A DNA stretch of 64,000 nucleotides from Xanthobacter sp. YC-JY1 (GCF_021730305.1 NZ_CP032674.1:5328411-5392410), one strand, 5' to 3'. Counted from the first letter of the stretch, positions 13,923 through 24,713 are shown. Numbers and translations are program-made. The notes: generated by a model from the letters alone, not told the origin.

Positions 13923-15821
13923 ATGGCCACCAACCGCACCACCGGCAAGGCCCCCAAGGAAGCTCCGTCCGAGCCGTTCAAGCGCGCCGTCACGGGCTGC
14001 TTCAAGGCCATTGCCGGCGTCTCCGAGTTCGAGGTGTCCTTCGCCTCCGAGCGTCCGGCGCTCGGCCCGGACCGGGTGCGCCTGCCCGAGCCGCCGCGCC
14101 GCTTCACGCTGCAAGACGCCGCCATCGTGCGCGGCCATGCGGATTCCCTCGCCTTGCGCCGCGCCTGTCATGATCCCGGCGTCCATCGCAAGATGCTGCC
14201 CCAGGGCGAAGTCGCCCGCGGCGTGTTCGAGGCGGTGGAGCAGGCGCGCGTGGAAGCCATCGGCGGCAACCGCATGCCCGGCGTGAAGCGCAACCTCGCG
14301 GCCATGCTGCAGGACCGCTACCACCGCGCCAATTATGCCGACATCACCGAGCGCTCCGAGGCGCCCATCGCCGATGCGGTGGCCCTCATGGTGCGCGAGC
14401 GCCTGACCGGAGAGGCCCCGCCGCCGGATGCCCGGCGCGTGGTGGACCTGTGGCGCCCTTTCATCGAGGAGCGGGCGGCCGGCGACCTCGCGCGGCTCAT
14501 CGACAGCATCGAGAACCAGAAGAAGTTCGGCGAGATCGCCCGCGACCTCCTCGCCTCCCTCGACATGGGCGAGGAAAGCGGCCTCGACACCGAGCAGGAG
14601 CCCGAGGAGAACGAGAACGAGGGCGGCGCCGAGGAGCAGGGCGGCGAGAACGGCGAAAGCCGCGAGGACGACAGCCAGCAGGGCGCCACCGAGATGGAGG
14701 CCGAGCTCTCCGAGGAGGAGATGCCCGACAGCGCGGCCCAGAGCGAGGCCGCGCCCCCCGCCGACGTGCCGGATGGCACCGAGATGGGCGACAGCGAGGA
14801 GCCGGCCGAGCCGTGGTCCCCCCGTCCGCCGATGACCCACGACAATCGCGGGCCGGAATACCACGCCTTCACCACCAAGTTCGACGAGGAGACCTCGGCC
14901 GAGGATCTCTGCGATCCCGAGGAGCTGACGCGCCTCCGCTCCTATCTCGACAAGCAGCTGGCCCATCTCCAGGGCGTGGTGGCGCGCTTGGCCAACCGCC
15001 TGCAGCGCAAGCTGCTGGCGCAGCAGAACCGCGCCTGGGAATTCGACCTGGAGGAGGGCGTGCTGGATCCCGCGCGCCTGCCGCGCGTCATCATGGACCC
15101 CATGGCGGCGCTGTCCTTCAAGCGCGAGCGCGACACCGACTTCCGCGACACGGTGGTGACGCTGCTCATCGACAATTCCGGCTCCATGCGCGGCCGGCCC
15201 ATCACGGTGGCCGCCACCTGCGCCGACATCCTCGCCCGCACGCTGGAGCGCTGCGGCGTGAAGGTGGAGGTGCTGGGCTTCACCACGCGCGCCTGGAAGG
15301 GCGGCCAGTCCCGCGAGGCCTGGCTCGCCGCCGGCAAGCCCGCCGCCCCCGGCCGCCTCAACGACCTCAGGCACATCGTCTACAAGTCCGCCGACGCCCC
15401 CTGGCGTCGGGCACGCCGCAACCTCGGCCTGATGATGCGCGAGGGGCTGCTGAAGGAGAATATCGACGGCGAGGCCCTCGACTGGGCGCACAAGCGCCTG
15501 CTCGCCCGCACCGAGGCGCGGCGCATCCTGATGATGATCTCGGACGGCGCGCCGGTGGACGATTCCACGCTTTCGGTGAATGCCGGCAACTATCTGGAAC
15601 GCCACCTGCGCCACATCATCACCGAGATCGAGACCCGCTCGCCGGTGGAGCTGATCGCCATCGGCATCGGCCATGACGTGACCCGCTACTACCGCCGCGC
15701 CGTCACCATCGTGGACGCCGAGGAGCTGGGCGGGGTGATGACCGAGAAGCTCGCCGAGCTGTTCGAGGAAACACCCGGCGCCGCCGGCAAGGGGCCGTCG
15801 CGGGGCGGCCGCCTGCATTGA
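13923..15821 (+). CDS. cobT: Aerobic cobaltochelatase subunit CobT
   Basis: Partner of CobS; forms the CobS-CobT ring that drives CobN. It is 632 residues. The N-terminal domain is followed by a long, very acidic linker (about 215-300, rich in Glu, Gly, Asn), then a von Willebrand A domain with the MIDAS motif DNSGSMRG at about residue 417 and the later SDGAPVDD. The ATG gives [15 protein letters not shown]; an in-frame ATG further upstream (13842) lies in poorly conserved sequence. The stop overlaps a TTG start of the next gene by 4 bp, suggesting coupling. Confidence 0.96.
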   Translation: MATNRTTGKAPKEAPSEPFKRAVTGCFKAIAGVSEFEVSFASERPALGPDRVRLPEPPRRFTLQDAAIVRGHADSLALRRACHDPGVHRKMLPQGEVARGVFEAVEQARVEAIGGNRMPGVKRNLAAMLQDRYHRANYADITERSEAPIADAVALMVRERLTGEAPPPDARRVVDLWRPFIEERAAGDLARLIDSIENQKKFGEIARDLLASLDMGEESGLDTEQEPEENENEGGAEEQGGENGESREDDSQQGATEMEAELSEEEMPDSAAQSEAAPPADVPDGTEMGDSEEPAEPWSPRPPMTHDNRGPEYHAFTTKFDEETSAEDLCDPEELTRLRSYLDKQLAHLQGVVARLANRLQRKLLAQQNRAWEFDLEEGVLDPARLPRVIMDPMAALSFKRERDTDFRDTVVTLLIDNSGSMRGRPITVAATCADILARTLERCGVKVEVLGFTTRAWKGGQSREAWLAAGKPAAPGRLNDLRHIVYKSADAPWRRARRNLGLMMREGLLKENIDGEALDWAHKRLLARTEARRILMMISDGAPVDDSTLSVNAGNYLERHLRHIITEIETRSPVELIAIGIGHDVTRYYRRAVTIVDAEELGGVMTEKLAELFEETPGAAGKGPSRGGRLH

Positions 15822-16831
15822 AGCGGGGCCTGCGCGCTGTCGGCATTGTCGCCGCCGGGGTGCTCGGCGGCGCTCTGCTGTTCAATCTCGCCTTCTCCAA
15901 GCCGGGCGCGCTGCCGCCCGAGCCGGTGGCCATCACGGTCACGGCGCAGCCCGTCACGACCTTCAAACGGGGGGACGAGCTCACCCAGTTCGGCCCGCTG
16001 CGGTTTGTCGGCGGGCTGGTGCTCACCTCACCCTTTCCCGGCTTCGGCGGCATTTCCGGCTTCGCGCTGGAGCAGGACGAGCACTTCCTCGCCATCACCG
16101 ACGCCGGCCTGTTCCTCTCCGGCCGGCTCGTCACGGAGAATGACCGCCCCACCGGCGTCGCCGATGTGAAGGCGGCAGCACTGCTCGATGCCGAGGGCCG
16201 GGTGCAGGCGGACAATGACCGCGAGGACGTGGAATCCCTCGCCCTCGCGCCGGACGCCGCCTATGTGGCGATGGAGACCATCAACGAGATCTGGCGCTAC
16301 CCGCGCGATCCCCTGGGAAAGCGCGGCACGCTCGTGCCGGCGCCGGCCATCAAGAATCTGAGGCGCAACACCGGCCTCGAGAGCCTCGCTTTCATGCCCT
16401 CAGGCCCGCTCAAGGGCGCGCTCATCGCCATCGGCGAGGAAGGGGCGAAGAAGGCGGACGATCTGCCTGGCTTCATCATCGGCGGTCCAGCGCCCGGCGG
16501 CTTCACGGTGACCAAGAGCGGCCCGTTCGACGCCACCGACCTCGCGCTGGGGCCGGATGGTAATTTCTACCTTCTGGAGCGCCATTATTCGCCGCTCGAA
16601 GGCGTCAACATGCAGCTCCGCCGCTTCCCCGCCAGCGAGGTGAAGCCCGGCGCGCGCATCACCGGCGAGGTGCTGGGCCGCTTCGACATGAGCCATGAGA
16701 TCGACAACATGGAAGGCCTCGGCGTCACCCGAAGCGCCGCCGGCGAGATCCTGCTCACGCTCATCTCGGATGACAATTTCAGCCCACTTCAGCGCACCAT
16801 CCTGCTGCGCTTCGCGGTTTCGGGAGACTGA
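15818..16831 (+). CDS. Exported esterase-like activity of phytase family protein
   Basis: A 337-residue protein with an N-terminal export or anchor segment (residues 5-27) and a beta-propeller-like body: repeats of [37 protein letters not shown] and [11 protein letters not shown] type are typical of the esterase-like-activity-of-phytase domain. It begins with TTG overlapping the cobT stop (TTGA), with no other good start close by. Placing it directly after cobT is a common arrangement in Hyphomicrobiales, although no link to cobalamin is known to me. Substrate unknown; the enzymatic label is weak. Confidence 0.85.
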   Translation: MKRGLRAVGIVAAGVLGGALLFNLAFSKPGALPPEPVAITVTAQPVTTFKRGDELTQFGPLRFVGGLVLTSPFPGFGGISGFALEQDEHFLAITDAGLFLSGRLVTENDRPTGVADVKAAALLDAEGRVQADNDREDVESLALAPDAAYVAMETINEIWRYPRDPLGKRGTLVPAPAIKNLRRNTGLESLAFMPSGPLKGALIAIGEEGAKKADDLPGFIIGGPAPGGFTVTKSGPFDATDLALGPDGNFYLLERHYSPLEGVNMQLRRFPASEVKPGARITGEVLGRFDMSHEIDNMEGLGVTRSAAGEILLTLISDDNFSPLQRTILLRFAVSGD

Positions 16832-16856
16832 GGCGCGGCAGGTTGAGCGCGCGGGA

Positions 16857-18125
16857 TCAATCCAGCCACGGCGCCGGGCGGTCGAGGGCGATGAGCGCCG
16901 CGGGATCGACCCGCGGGCGGACGACCGCGACTTCGGGCCCGCGCACCAGCACCTCGGGCACCAGGGCGCGGGTGTTGTAGGTGCCGGACTGCACGGCGCC
17001 ATAGGCGCCCGCCGTCATCACCGCCAACAGGTCGCCGGGCTTCACCTCCGGCAGCGGCCGGTCGAGGGCGAGGAAATCGCCCGTCTCGCACACCGGGCCG
17101 ACCACGTCGGCCACCACCATGGCGGCGCCGGCCGCCGGCTCGGCCACCGGTACGATGTCGTGGTGGGCCTCGTAGAGGGTGGGGCGGATGAGGTCGTTCA
17201 TGGCGGCGTCCACCACCACGAAGGTCTTGCCCTCGCCCTTCTTCACGTAAATCACGCGGGTGACGAGGATGCCGGCATTGGCCACCAGCATCCGCCCCAT
17301 CTCGAACACCAGCGGCAGCTTGATGTCGCCCAGCGCCCGGCCCACCACCTCGGCATAGGCGGCGGGGGAGGGCGGCACGGGGTCGGAGGCGGCATAAGGC
17401 ACGCCGAGGCCGCCGCCGAGGTCCATGTGGTGCAGTCGGTGGCCGGCGGCCATGAGGTCGCGCGCCAGCTCGGCGAGCAGCGTCACCGCATTCTCGAACG
17501 GCGCCATGTCGGTGATCTGGCTACCGATGTGCATGTCCACGCCGGAGATGGCGAGGCCGGGCAGGCGGGCGGCGAAATCGTACACGTCCCGCGCGCGGGA
17601 AATGGGGATGCCGAACTTGGTGGCCGACTTGCCGGTGGAAATCTTCTTGTGGGTCTTCGCGTCCACGTCCGGATTGACGCGGATGGAGACCGGCGCCTTC
17701 ACGCCCTTCGAGAGCGCGACCTCGGACAGGGCGTCGAGCTCCGGCTCGCTCTCCACATTGAAGCAGAGGATGCCGGCGTCCAGCGCCTGCGCCATTTCCT
17801 CCCGCGTCTTGCCGACGCCGGAGAAGACGATGCGCTCGCCCGGCACGCCCGCGGCGCGGGCGCGCATCAGTTCACCGGCGGAAACGATGTCCGCCCCCGC
17901 GCCGAGGCGGGCGAGGGTGGAGATGACCGACTGGTTGGAATTGGCCTTCAGCGCGTAGCACAAAAGCACGTCGCGGCCGGCGAACGCCTCCATGAACACG
18001 CGATAATGCCGCTCCAGCGTGGCCGTTGCGTAGCAATAGAAGGGCGTGCCCACCTCGGCGGCGAGGGAGGTGAGGTCGACGTCCTCGGCGTGGAGGCGGC
18101 CGTTGCGATAGTCGAAATGGTGCAT
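16857..18125 (-). CDS. lysA: Diaminopimelate decarboxylase
   Basis: PLP enzyme that decarboxylates meso-diaminopimelate to lysine. It is 422 residues, normal. The PLP lysine is in CYALKANSNQSV. Further hallmarks are DIVSAGELMRA, HIGSQITDM, the phosphate-binding DLGGGLGVPY and the C-terminal substrate motif PVCETGDFLA with Tyr in MTAGAYGAVQ. It is last in a minus-strand run argH - lipoprotein - lysA, a conserved alphaproteobacterial order. Confidence 0.97.
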   Translation of the reverse strand: MHHFDYRNGRLHAEDVDLTSLAAEVGTPFYCYATATLERHYRVFMEAFAGRDVLLCYALKANSNQSVISTLARLGAGADIVSAGELMRARAAGVPGERIVFSGVGKTREEMAQALDAGILCFNVESEPELDALSEVALSKGVKAPVSIRVNPDVDAKTHKKISTGKSATKFGIPISRARDVYDFAARLPGLAISGVDMHIGSQITDMAPFENAVTLLAELARDLMAAGHRLHHMDLGGGLGVPYAASDPVPPSPAAYAEVVGRALGDIKLPLVFEMGRMLVANAGILVTRVIYVKKGEGKTFVVVDAAMNDLIRPTLYEAHHDIVPVAEPAAGAAMVVADVVGPVCETGDFLALDRPLPEVKPGDLLAVMTAGAYGAVQSGTYNTRALVPEVLVRGPEVAVVRPRVDPAALIALDRPAPWLD

Positions 18126-18250
18126 CGGGGCGGCTTGTCGGAGGCTCGTTCTGCGCGCCCGGCCGGGGTGGCGCCGTCAGGCGGGCGCCGGGGAGCGAGG
18201 GAGGGGTTGCTGTGCGGAAGGCCGTTCAGCGCGGCCTTCAGGCCTGCGGA

Positions 18251-18580
18251 TCAGAGCAGGCCGTCGATGAGGAGCGGCTGGTCGGGGCGGTCGATGCCCT
18301 TCAGCAGCTTGTCCGAGCTGCTGGTGGAGCCGGAGGTCTTCTTCTTCTCCCAGGAGGCGTGCGGAACGGCGCTCTCGTTGAATTCCGCCGCCGTCTTGGG
18401 CGGGGCGTAGGACGTGCTGGAATCCGTCGAAGCCGTGGCCGTGGCGGGCTTCGGCGGCGGGGGCGCCGCGTGGGCGCCGGGCGGGGGCTCCAACGGACCC
18501 TTCACGCCGCACGCCGCGAGGGCGAGGGTGCCGCAGAGGGCCATCAGGGTCGCAAGGGTTCGCATCTTCGTCCGTGCCAT
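18251..18580 (-). CDS. Small lipoprotein, LptM/YifL-like
   Basis: A 109-residue protein with a lipobox: MARTKMRTLATLMALCGTLALAACGVKGPLEPP, where LAAC gives the lipidated Cys and CGVKGPLEPP is the family hallmark. LptM-type lipoproteins help assemble the LPS translocon LptD/E in enterobacteria; the longer Pro/Ser/Thr-rich tail here is typical of alphaproteobacterial versions. ATG at 18580 is used; ATG at 18565 (MRTLATL...) is equally possible and has a slightly better upstream purine run. It lies between argH and lysA, as in Bradyrhizobium relatives. Confidence 0.85.
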   Translation of the reverse strand: MARTKMRTLATLMALCGTLALAACGVKGPLEPPPGAHAAPPPPKPATATASTDSSTSYAPPKTAAEFNESAVPHASWEKKKTSGSTSSSDKLLKGIDRPDQPLLIDGLL

Positions 18581-18663
18581 TGGCATCAAGGTCGGCGCCA
18601 CTATAGCCCGCGCTGCGGCAAAGGCGAGCCCCCGGGCTGGCCGGGGGCTGGGTCCAGCCGGCA

Positions 18664-20061
18664 TCAGGTCGCGTCCGGGGCCGCCCCGAGGCGCTTCAAC
18701 CAGCGCCGCGCCTGGGCGCGCACCCGCTGCGGCGCGGTGCCGCCGTAGCTGGTGCGGCTGCGCACCGAGCGCACCACGGACAGCACGGAGAAGACGTCGC
18801 CGGTGATGCGCTTGTCCACCGCCTGCATGTCCTCGAGCGGCACCTTGTGCAGCGCAATGCCGCGGTCCGAGGCCAGAGCCACGATGCGGCCGGTAATGTG
18901 GTGCGCCTCGCGGAACGGGATGTTGAGCGCCCGGACTAGCCAGTCGGCGAGGTCGGTGGCGGTGGAATAGCCCTGGCCGGCGGCGGCGGCCATGCGCTTC
19001 TCGTCCGGCGACAGGTCGCGGACCATGCCGGCGGTGGCGGCGATCACCAGGGACAGGGCCGAGAAGGCGTCGAACGCGCCTTCCTTGTCCTCCTGCATGT
19101 CCTTGGCATAGGCCAAAGGTAGGCCCTTCATCACCACGAGGATGCCGGTGAGCGCGCCGATGATGCGCCCGGCCTTGGCGCGCACCAGCTCGGCGGCGTC
19201 GGGATTGCGCTTCTGCGGCATGATGGACGAGCCGGTGGTGAAGGCATCCGACAGTTTCACCAGCGCGAAGGACGGTGAGGTCCAGATCACCACCTCCTCG
19301 GCGAAGCGCGAGAGGTGGATGGCGCAGATGGAGGCGGCCGAGAGCGTCTCCATCACGAAATCGCGGTCGGAGACGGCATCGAGCGAGTTGGCGGTGGGCC
19401 GGTCGAAGCCGAGCGCCGCCGCCGTCGCCTCGCGGTCGATGGGGAAGGAGGTGCCGGCCAGCGCCGCCGAGCCCAGCGGGCACTCGTTGAGGCGCGCCCG
19501 CGCGTCGGCGAAGCGGCTGCGGTCGCGCGCCATCATCTCCACATAGGCCATCAGGTGGTGGCCGAAGGTGACCGGCTGGGCGGTCTGCAAATGGGTGAAG
19601 CCGGGCATGACGGTGGCGGCGTGGGCCAGCGCCTTCTCCGCCAGCGCCCGCTGGAGATCGGCGAGCTGGGCGTCGAGGGCGTCCACCGTGTCGCGGACGT
19701 AGAGGCGGAAGTCGGTGGCCACCTGGTCGTTGCGCGAGCGGGCGGTGTGCAGGCGTCCGGCCGGGGCGCCGATGAGCTCGGCGAGGCGCGATTCCACGTT
19801 CATGTGGATGTCCTCCAGCTCGCGCCGGAAGGAGAACTTGCCCGCCTCGATCTCTGACAGGATCGTGTCTAGACCCTTGGTGATCTTCTGGGCATCTTTC
19901 GCCGCCACGATGCCCTGGGCGGCCAGCATGGCCGCATGCGCCTTTGAACCGGCGATATCCTGCGCATAAAGACGCTGGTCGAAGCCGATGGAGGCGTTGA
20001 TCTCCTCCATGATGGCGTCGGGGGCAGTGCTGAAGCGCCCGCCCCACATCTTGTTGCTCAT
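18664..20061 (-). CDS. argH: Argininosuccinate lyase
   Basis: Last step of arginine synthesis, splitting argininosuccinate to arginine and fumarate. It is 465 residues, normal. It shows [11 protein letters not shown] at the N-terminus, the substrate motif [13 protein letters not shown] and the superfamily signature [12 protein letters not shown] carrying the catalytic serine. Its ATG lies within a CATG that is also a possible start for divergent tlpA. Downstream are the lipoprotein gene and lysA. Confidence 0.98.
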   Translation of the reverse strand: MSNKMWGGRFSTAPDAIMEEINASIGFDQRLYAQDIAGSKAHAAMLAAQGIVAAKDAQKITKGLDTILSEIEAGKFSFRRELEDIHMNVESRLAELIGAPAGRLHTARSRNDQVATDFRLYVRDTVDALDAQLADLQRALAEKALAHAATVMPGFTHLQTAQPVTFGHHLMAYVEMMARDRSRFADARARLNECPLGSAALAGTSFPIDREATAAALGFDRPTANSLDAVSDRDFVMETLSAASICAIHLSRFAEEVVIWTSPSFALVKLSDAFTTGSSIMPQKRNPDAAELVRAKAGRIIGALTGILVVMKGLPLAYAKDMQEDKEGAFDAFSALSLVIAATAGMVRDLSPDEKRMAAAAGQGYSTATDLADWLVRALNIPFREAHHITGRIVALASDRGIALHKVPLEDMQAVDKRITGDVFSVLSVVRSVRSRTSYGGTAPQRVRAQARRWLKRLGAAPDAT

Positions 20062-20077
20062 GACGGACCCTCCGGTG

Positions 20078-20878
20078 ATGACCACTGCCGACGACAACCG
20101 CGCGACTGACCCTCAGGACACGGCGACCGGCCCCGCGCCGGGCGCGCCGGTGGCGAGGCGCTCTTCCGCGGTGAGGACGATCGGCGTGGTCGCGCTGGCG
20201 ACGCTGGCGGGCGCCGTGGCCGGCGCGCTCGCCCTATACGGGATGAACCGCCTCCCCGGCAATGCACCGCAGGGCCAGAGCGTGGCGAGCGTGCCGGCCG
20301 CAGCCCCCTCCGGGGCGGCCGGCGACCCCGCCTGCGCCGGTACGGTGGAGCGGGTGCGGGCCTTCGCGCCCCTCGCCAAGGGCGAGCTTGCCGCGCTGGC
20401 GTTGGCGAGCGAGCCGCGCCGCCTGCCGCCGCTGACCTTCACGGACGCCTCCGGCAAGCCGGTGACCCTGGCTGATTTCAAGGGCCGGGTGGTGCTGCTC
20501 AATCTCTGGGCCACCTGGTGCGTGCCCTGCCGCAAGGAAATGCCGGCCCTCGACCATCTGGAGAAGCGGCTGGGCGGGCCGGATTTCGCCGTGGTGGCGG
20601 TCAATCTCGATACGCGCGACCCGGACAAGCCGCGTGCCTTCCTCTCCGAGATCGGCGTGAACAGCCTCGCCTTCTATTCCGATCCGGCGACCAAGACCTT
20701 CCAGGCCCTGCGCGGCGTGGGGCGCGGCTTCGGCCTGCCCACCACCCTCCTCGTCGATCGAGACGGCTGCGAGATGGCCTATCTCGCCGGCCCGGCCGAA
20801 TGGGGTGGTGCCGATGCGGAAGCGCTGGTGAAGGCCGCCATCGGCGCCGGCCGGGCGGATGCGGCAGGGTCACGCTGA
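20078..20878 (+). CDS. tlpA: Membrane-anchored thiol:disulfide reductase TlpA
   Basis: Periplasmic thioredoxin-like protein. In Bradyrhizobium TlpA is needed for cytochrome aa3 maturation, keeping the CoxB/ScoI cysteines reduced. The N-terminal anchor is at about residues 25-45, followed by a Gly/Ala/Pro linker and a thioredoxin fold with the active site WCVPC in [14 protein letters not shown] and the cis-Pro region GLPTTLLVD. One extra Cys pair candidate (DPACAG and DGCEM) fits the family's second disulfide. The start could also be ATG at 20060, which would overlap the argH start codon. Divergence from argH is the classical tlpA setting. Confidence 0.93.
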   Translation: MTTADDNRATDPQDTATGPAPGAPVARRSSAVRTIGVVALATLAGAVAGALALYGMNRLPGNAPQGQSVASVPAAAPSGAAGDPACAGTVERVRAFAPLAKGELAALALASEPRRLPPLTFTDASGKPVTLADFKGRVVLLNLWATWCVPCRKEMPALDHLEKRLGGPDFAVVAVNLDTRDPDKPRAFLSEIGVNSLAFYSDPATKTFQALRGVGRGFGLPTTLLVDRDGCEMAYLAGPAEWGGADAEALVKAAIGAGRADAAGSR

Positions 20879-21156
20879 GCTGAGGCTTGGCGGAAGGCGG
20901 TACCTGCCCCAACAGTGGTCGCCACCTCCCAATCTGCAAAAATATCGCCCCGCTTAAAGCTCTTGCAACCTTCAGGCGGCAGAGTTCTCTGCAACCTGGG
21001 GGATGGGGAAACGCGGTGCGGCCGGCACGGTCGCGCGGCGCTGACGTTTACCTTTCTTTCACTCCTTTTTCATTTGCGCGAAAAGAGCTGGTATATCTTG
21101 CTCTTGACAGCACATCCGCGCGCATTCTTTCGAAGTCGAATCACCGGTGGCGACCA
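20879..21156 (+). promoter_or_regulatory. AT-rich leader of the polysaccharide locus
   Basis: About 280 bp that are markedly less GC-rich than the flanks, with T-rich runs around 21050-21075. TTGACA at 21104-21109 looks like a -35 box, but no convincing -10 follows at the right distance; TGGTATATC near 21090 is another possible core element. I see no open reading frame with a good ribosome site. This is the obvious place for transcriptional control of the genes downstream. Confidence 0.4.
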
Positions 21157-22359
21157 TTGAAAATACTGACGATTTTCGGAACGCGCCCTGAGGCGATCAA
21201 GATGGCGCCGGTGGTCCAGGCGCTGGCGCGGGAGCCGGCCGTCCAGTCGCTCGTCTGCGTCACCGGCCAGCACCGGGAGATGCTGGACCAGGTTCTCCGC
21301 CTCTTCGACCTGACGCCCGACTTCGATCTCGGCCTGATGGCCCACAACCAAGGATTGAATCGTCTTGCCGGCGGAGCGCTCTCCGCGCTCGACAGCGTGC
21401 TGGCGGACGTGATGCCGGATCGCGTGCTGGTCCATGGTGACACCACCACCGCCATGGCCGCGGCGCTCGCCGCCTTCCACCGTCGCATTCCGGTGGGGCA
21501 TGTCGAGGCGGGCCTGCGGACCTACGACCTCGGCCAGCCCTTTCCAGAGGAGATGAACCGCCGCATCGCCGATCTGTGCAGCGACCTCCTGTTCGCGCCC
21601 ACCGCCGGCGCGCGCGACAATCTCCTGTCGGAGCAGCTGGAGGGGCAGGTCTTCGTGACCGGCAACACGGTGATCGACGCGCTCCAGTCGGTTCAGCGTA
21701 GCCTCGACGCCGATCCCGACCTGCGCTCCGCCCTCGACGCCGAACTCCCGCCCCTCGATCCGCGCCGGCCCATCCTTCTGGTGACGGGGCATCGGCGCGA
21801 GAATTTCGGCGAGGGGTTCCGCAACATCTGCGAGGCGCTGGACGAGATCGCCGACCGCGGCGACGTGGAGATCGTCTATCCGGTCCACCTCAATCCCAAC
21901 GTCAAGGGACCGGTGACCGCGGCGCTCGCCGGCCGGCCCAACGTGCATCTCGTGCCGCCGCTCGACTATCTGCCGTTCCAGCGGCTGATGCAGCGCTCGC
22001 ATCTTGTGCTCACCGATTCCGGCGGCGTGCAGGAAGAGGCGCCCGCGCTGGGCAAGCCCGTCCTCGTCATGCGCGAGGTGACGGAGCGGCCCGAGGCGGT
22101 CCATGCCGGCACGGTCCAGCTCGTCGGCACCGGCCGCGCCGCCATCGTCAACGCGGTGTCCCGCCTTCTCGACGATCCGGCGGCCTATGCGGCCTACGCC
22201 GGACGCATCAACCCCTACGGCGACGGGCAGGCCTGCCGCCGGATCGTGGACTGCATCTGCGGGCGGCCGGTGCAGGAATTTTCCCCCCTCCAATCCCCGC
22301 CTGCCGCGTCCGCTCCTCGGCGTCCCGCCGGCCTAGACGCCATGCTCGTGAGAGACTGA
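21157..22359 (+). CDS. wecB: UDP-N-acetylglucosamine 2-epimerase (non-hydrolysing)
   Basis: Interconverts UDP-GlcNAc and UDP-ManNAc in the cytoplasm. It is 400 residues against about 375 in the family, with an extra Pro/Ser-rich tail. Motifs: IFGTRPEAIKMAPV at the N-terminus, HGDTTTAMAAALA, GHVEAGLRTYD, PEEMNRRI, TGHRRENFGEGF, and the UDP-binding TDSGGVQEEAPALGKP with the catalytic-region TERPEA. The start is TTG directly before KILTIFGTRPE, preceded by GGTGG; no in-frame ATG or GTG fits. It heads a tight four-gene run (1 bp gap to the next gene). In E. coli the same enzyme (nfrC) supplies UDP-ManNAc for the NfrA/NfrB pathway, so it is probably the precursor enzyme here. Confidence 0.95.
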   Translation: MKILTIFGTRPEAIKMAPVVQALAREPAVQSLVCVTGQHREMLDQVLRLFDLTPDFDLGLMAHNQGLNRLAGGALSALDSVLADVMPDRVLVHGDTTTAMAAALAAFHRRIPVGHVEAGLRTYDLGQPFPEEMNRRIADLCSDLLFAPTAGARDNLLSEQLEGQVFVTGNTVIDALQSVQRSLDADPDLRSALDAELPPLDPRRPILLVTGHRRENFGEGFRNICEALDEIADRGDVEIVYPVHLNPNVKGPVTAALAGRPNVHLVPPLDYLPFQRLMQRSHLVLTDSGGVQEEAPALGKPVLVMREVTERPEAVHAGTVQLVGTGRAAIVNAVSRLLDDPAAYAAYAGRINPYGDGQACRRIVDCICGRPVQEFSPLQSPPAASAPRRPAGLDAMLVRD

Positions 22360-22360
22360 C

Positions 22361-24694
22361 ATGCGACACGTTGCCTCTTCCACCGCCCGCGGCGGGGCCG
22401 CCCGGGCCCTCACCGCCCGGCGCTTTTCGACACTGGCCGCCGCCCTCGTCCTGCCGGTGAGCCTGCTGGCGGCCTGGCCGGCCGCCGCGCAGTCGCGCAG
22501 CCCGGCGCCGCCGGTGGTGGCGCAGGCCCCCGTTGCGCCGCAGCCGGCTTATGTGCCGCCGGCCTATGTTCCGCCGGTGGACCCGATCCTCTCGGCCATC
22601 CAGGAGCGGGCGGCGGACACCCGCGTCACGCGGTCCTTCACCCTCGGCGATCTCGGCATCGAGGGGCCGGTGGTGCTGCAGGGCATGGATGCGCGGCGCG
22701 ACATCTATCTGCCGGTGCCGGCCGGCGTGCCGCTGGAGAATGCCAGCATCGCCGTCGATGGCGAGTATCTGCGCGGCGACGGCGGGCGCACCACCATGGT
22801 GCTCTCGGTGGACAGCACCCCGGTATTCTCGCGGCGCCTCGAAGGCGACAACGGCAGCGCCAATGCCACCATTTCGGTGGACAATCGTCCGCGCGAGACC
22901 GGCTTCGTGCGCTTCGGCACCGCCTGGTCCTCGGTGATCGGCGAGGCGCTGTGCGCCGACGAGCGCGGCATCGGCAACGTGCTGAAGCTGCGCCCGTCCA
23001 CCCGCTTCACCTACAGCTATGACGCCGGGCAGGTGCGCAGCCTCGCCACCGCCTGGAGCGGCATGCCTGGTTCGGGCGCGCTGCTGGTGCCCGGCGGCAC
23101 CCTCTCCAAGGACACCTACGACACCGCCTGGCGCCTCGGCCTCGCGCTCGAGACCGCCGGCAAGCGCCTGGTGGTGAAGACGCTGCCCTCCATCGGCGAC
23201 GAGGTGGACCTGACCAACATGGACGTGCCGGCCTCGCTGCGCGCGGTCGCCCCCTTCTCGAGCTTCGTCGGCGTGAAGAGCTACCGCATCCGCGACGCGT
23301 CCGAGATCGGCGCGCTTCTGGTGATGCCGGGCTCTCCGCTCGGCGCCGACGTGGCGGTGGCGGACGTCTCGCTTCTGTCGGGCATCCGCGGCGCGCTCGA
23401 CGCCCTCGGCGCGCGCCTCGGCACCGCCTCCGGCGCTTTCACCGAATGGCGGGCCAAGGCGGCGAGCCTCGGCTCTTCCAGCATCGCCCCGGACGAGGTG
23501 AGCCTGCAGTTCCTCGCCGGACGCCCGATCATCGCGGTCGGCAGCGCCGCAGGCGGCAAGGCCACCCAGCTGTTCGACAGCTTCTGGCGTACTTCGCTGG
23601 CCTCCGGCACGGTGACCATCCGCGCGGTGGACGTGGGGCCGGAGAAGCCCTCGACGGTGCCGCTCTCCAGCCTCGGCCCGACCGACGGCAACCTCGACGT
23701 GCTCGCCCGCGGCGACTGGGTGGTGACGTTCGATCTCGCCGCCGCCACCGGTGGCCGCAGCCTGCCGAGCCGGCTGAACCTCGATGTCGCGGCCGCGCCG
23801 GGCGCCTCCACCTCCGAACCGGTGGTCGCGGTGTTCCTCAACGACGTGCTGCTGGCCGCCAAGCGCCTCGACGCCACCGGCCATCCCGAGCACGTCACGG
23901 CCGCCGTGCCGCCCTATGCGCTCGCGGCGCGCAACGTGCTGCGCGTGACCTTCCAGCGCCAGCCGGTGAGCGACCGCTGCCGCGAGACGCCCCAGGCCTT
24001 CCCGGTCTCGGTCCTGCCCACCAGCCATTTCGAGCTGGGCGGCGCGGCGCCGGGCGGCGACTTCCTGGGCGTGATCTCGGCCATGGCCTCGGGCGGCAAG
24101 CTGCTGGTTCCCGACAGCTATCTCGCCACCGCAAAGGCCAGCCTGCCGCGCGTGGTGCGCGCTGCCGCCGCCGCCGGAATGCCGGCCGGCACCAGCACCT
24201 TCGACGTGTCCTCCGTGGGCACGCCCTTCCGCGCCACCGGCGGCTTCCTCGCCCTCGACGTGCCGGTCCAGGGCGTGGCGGTGAAGGCCAAGGTGGACGG
24301 TGACCGTCTCATCGTCGGCACCGACGAGAAGGCCCGCATGCTCGACATCACCGGCCTCAAGAACGTGGCCCTGGTGCAGGCGGTGCGCGGCGACGACGCC
24401 CGCGGCATCCTGTGGCAGAGCATCGGGCCGGTGGCCATGACGCCGGCGAAGCCCGTGCGCCTGTCGAAGGGTGATGTGGCTCTGGTGGGCGTCGATGGCA
24501 CCCTGACCGAGCTCGTCGCCTCCGGCGCCGCCCCGGGCACGGTGCGCGTCGCCGACACCGACGGCCCGGCGGGAACCCTGCAGCGGCTGTGGCAGAATTC
24601 GTCGGACTGGGGCCTGCCTCTTGGCATCGGCGCCGCCGCCCTGTTCTTCCTGCTGCTGATCCGCGCGTCGCAAGTGCGTCGCCGCGGCAACTGA
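22361..24694 (+). CDS. BcsB-like periplasmic polysaccharide synthase subunit
   Basis: A 777-residue exported protein: signal peptide to about residue 43 (WPAAAQ), a Pro-rich spacer with repeated YVPP, a long beta-rich periplasmic body and one C-terminal membrane helix (about 751-768) ending RASQVRRRGN. This topology and the segments FTLGDLGIEGPVVLQG, GNVLKLRPSTRF and GDFLGVISAMASG match BcsB, the periplasmic partner that guides nascent glucan out of the cellulose synthase BcsA. Here no BcsA is present; the partner is almost certainly the NfrB-like transferase 19 bp downstream. It probably binds or guides the nascent ManNAc-type polymer. The family assignment is by pattern, so moderate certainty; it is not an NfrA-like outer-membrane barrel as far as I can see. 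Confidence 0.8.
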   Translation: MRHVASSTARGGAARALTARRFSTLAAALVLPVSLLAAWPAAAQSRSPAPPVVAQAPVAPQPAYVPPAYVPPVDPILSAIQERAADTRVTRSFTLGDLGIEGPVVLQGMDARRDIYLPVPAGVPLENASIAVDGEYLRGDGGRTTMVLSVDSTPVFSRRLEGDNGSANATISVDNRPRETGFVRFGTAWSSVIGEALCADERGIGNVLKLRPSTRFTYSYDAGQVRSLATAWSGMPGSGALLVPGGTLSKDTYDTAWRLGLALETAGKRLVVKTLPSIGDEVDLTNMDVPASLRAVAPFSSFVGVKSYRIRDASEIGALLVMPGSPLGADVAVADVSLLSGIRGALDALGARLGTASGAFTEWRAKAASLGSSSIAPDEVSLQFLAGRPIIAVGSAAGGKATQLFDSFWRTSLASGTVTIRAVDVGPEKPSTVPLSSLGPTDGNLDVLARGDWVVTFDLAAATGGRSLPSRLNLDVAAAPGASTSEPVVAVFLNDVLLAAKRLDATGHPEHVTAAVPPYALAARNVLRVTFQRQPVSDRCRETPQAFPVSVLPTSHFELGGAAPGGDFLGVISAMASGGKLLVPDSYLATAKASLPRVVRAAAAAGMPAGTSTFDVSSVGTPFRATGGFLALDVPVQGVAVKAKVDGDRLIVGTDEKARMLDITGLKNVALVQAVRGDDARGILWQSIGPVAMTPAKPVRLSKGDVALVGVDGTLTELVASGAAPGTVRVADTDGPAGTLQRLWQNSSDWGLPLGIGAAALFFLLLIRASQVRRRGN

Positions 24695-24713
24695 CCGGAT
24701 CGAGACCGCCGCC

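Noticed and set aside
13890..15818. 642-codon open frame antisense to cobT
   Set aside because: cobT has a clear MIDAS motif and acidic linker; the antisense frame is just its mirror in GC-rich sequence.
22361..24694. Treating the BcsB-like gene as part of a cellulose operon
   Set aside because: No BcsA with a PilZ domain, BcsC or BcsZ is adjacent; the partner transferase has NfrB blocks and MshEN modules instead.
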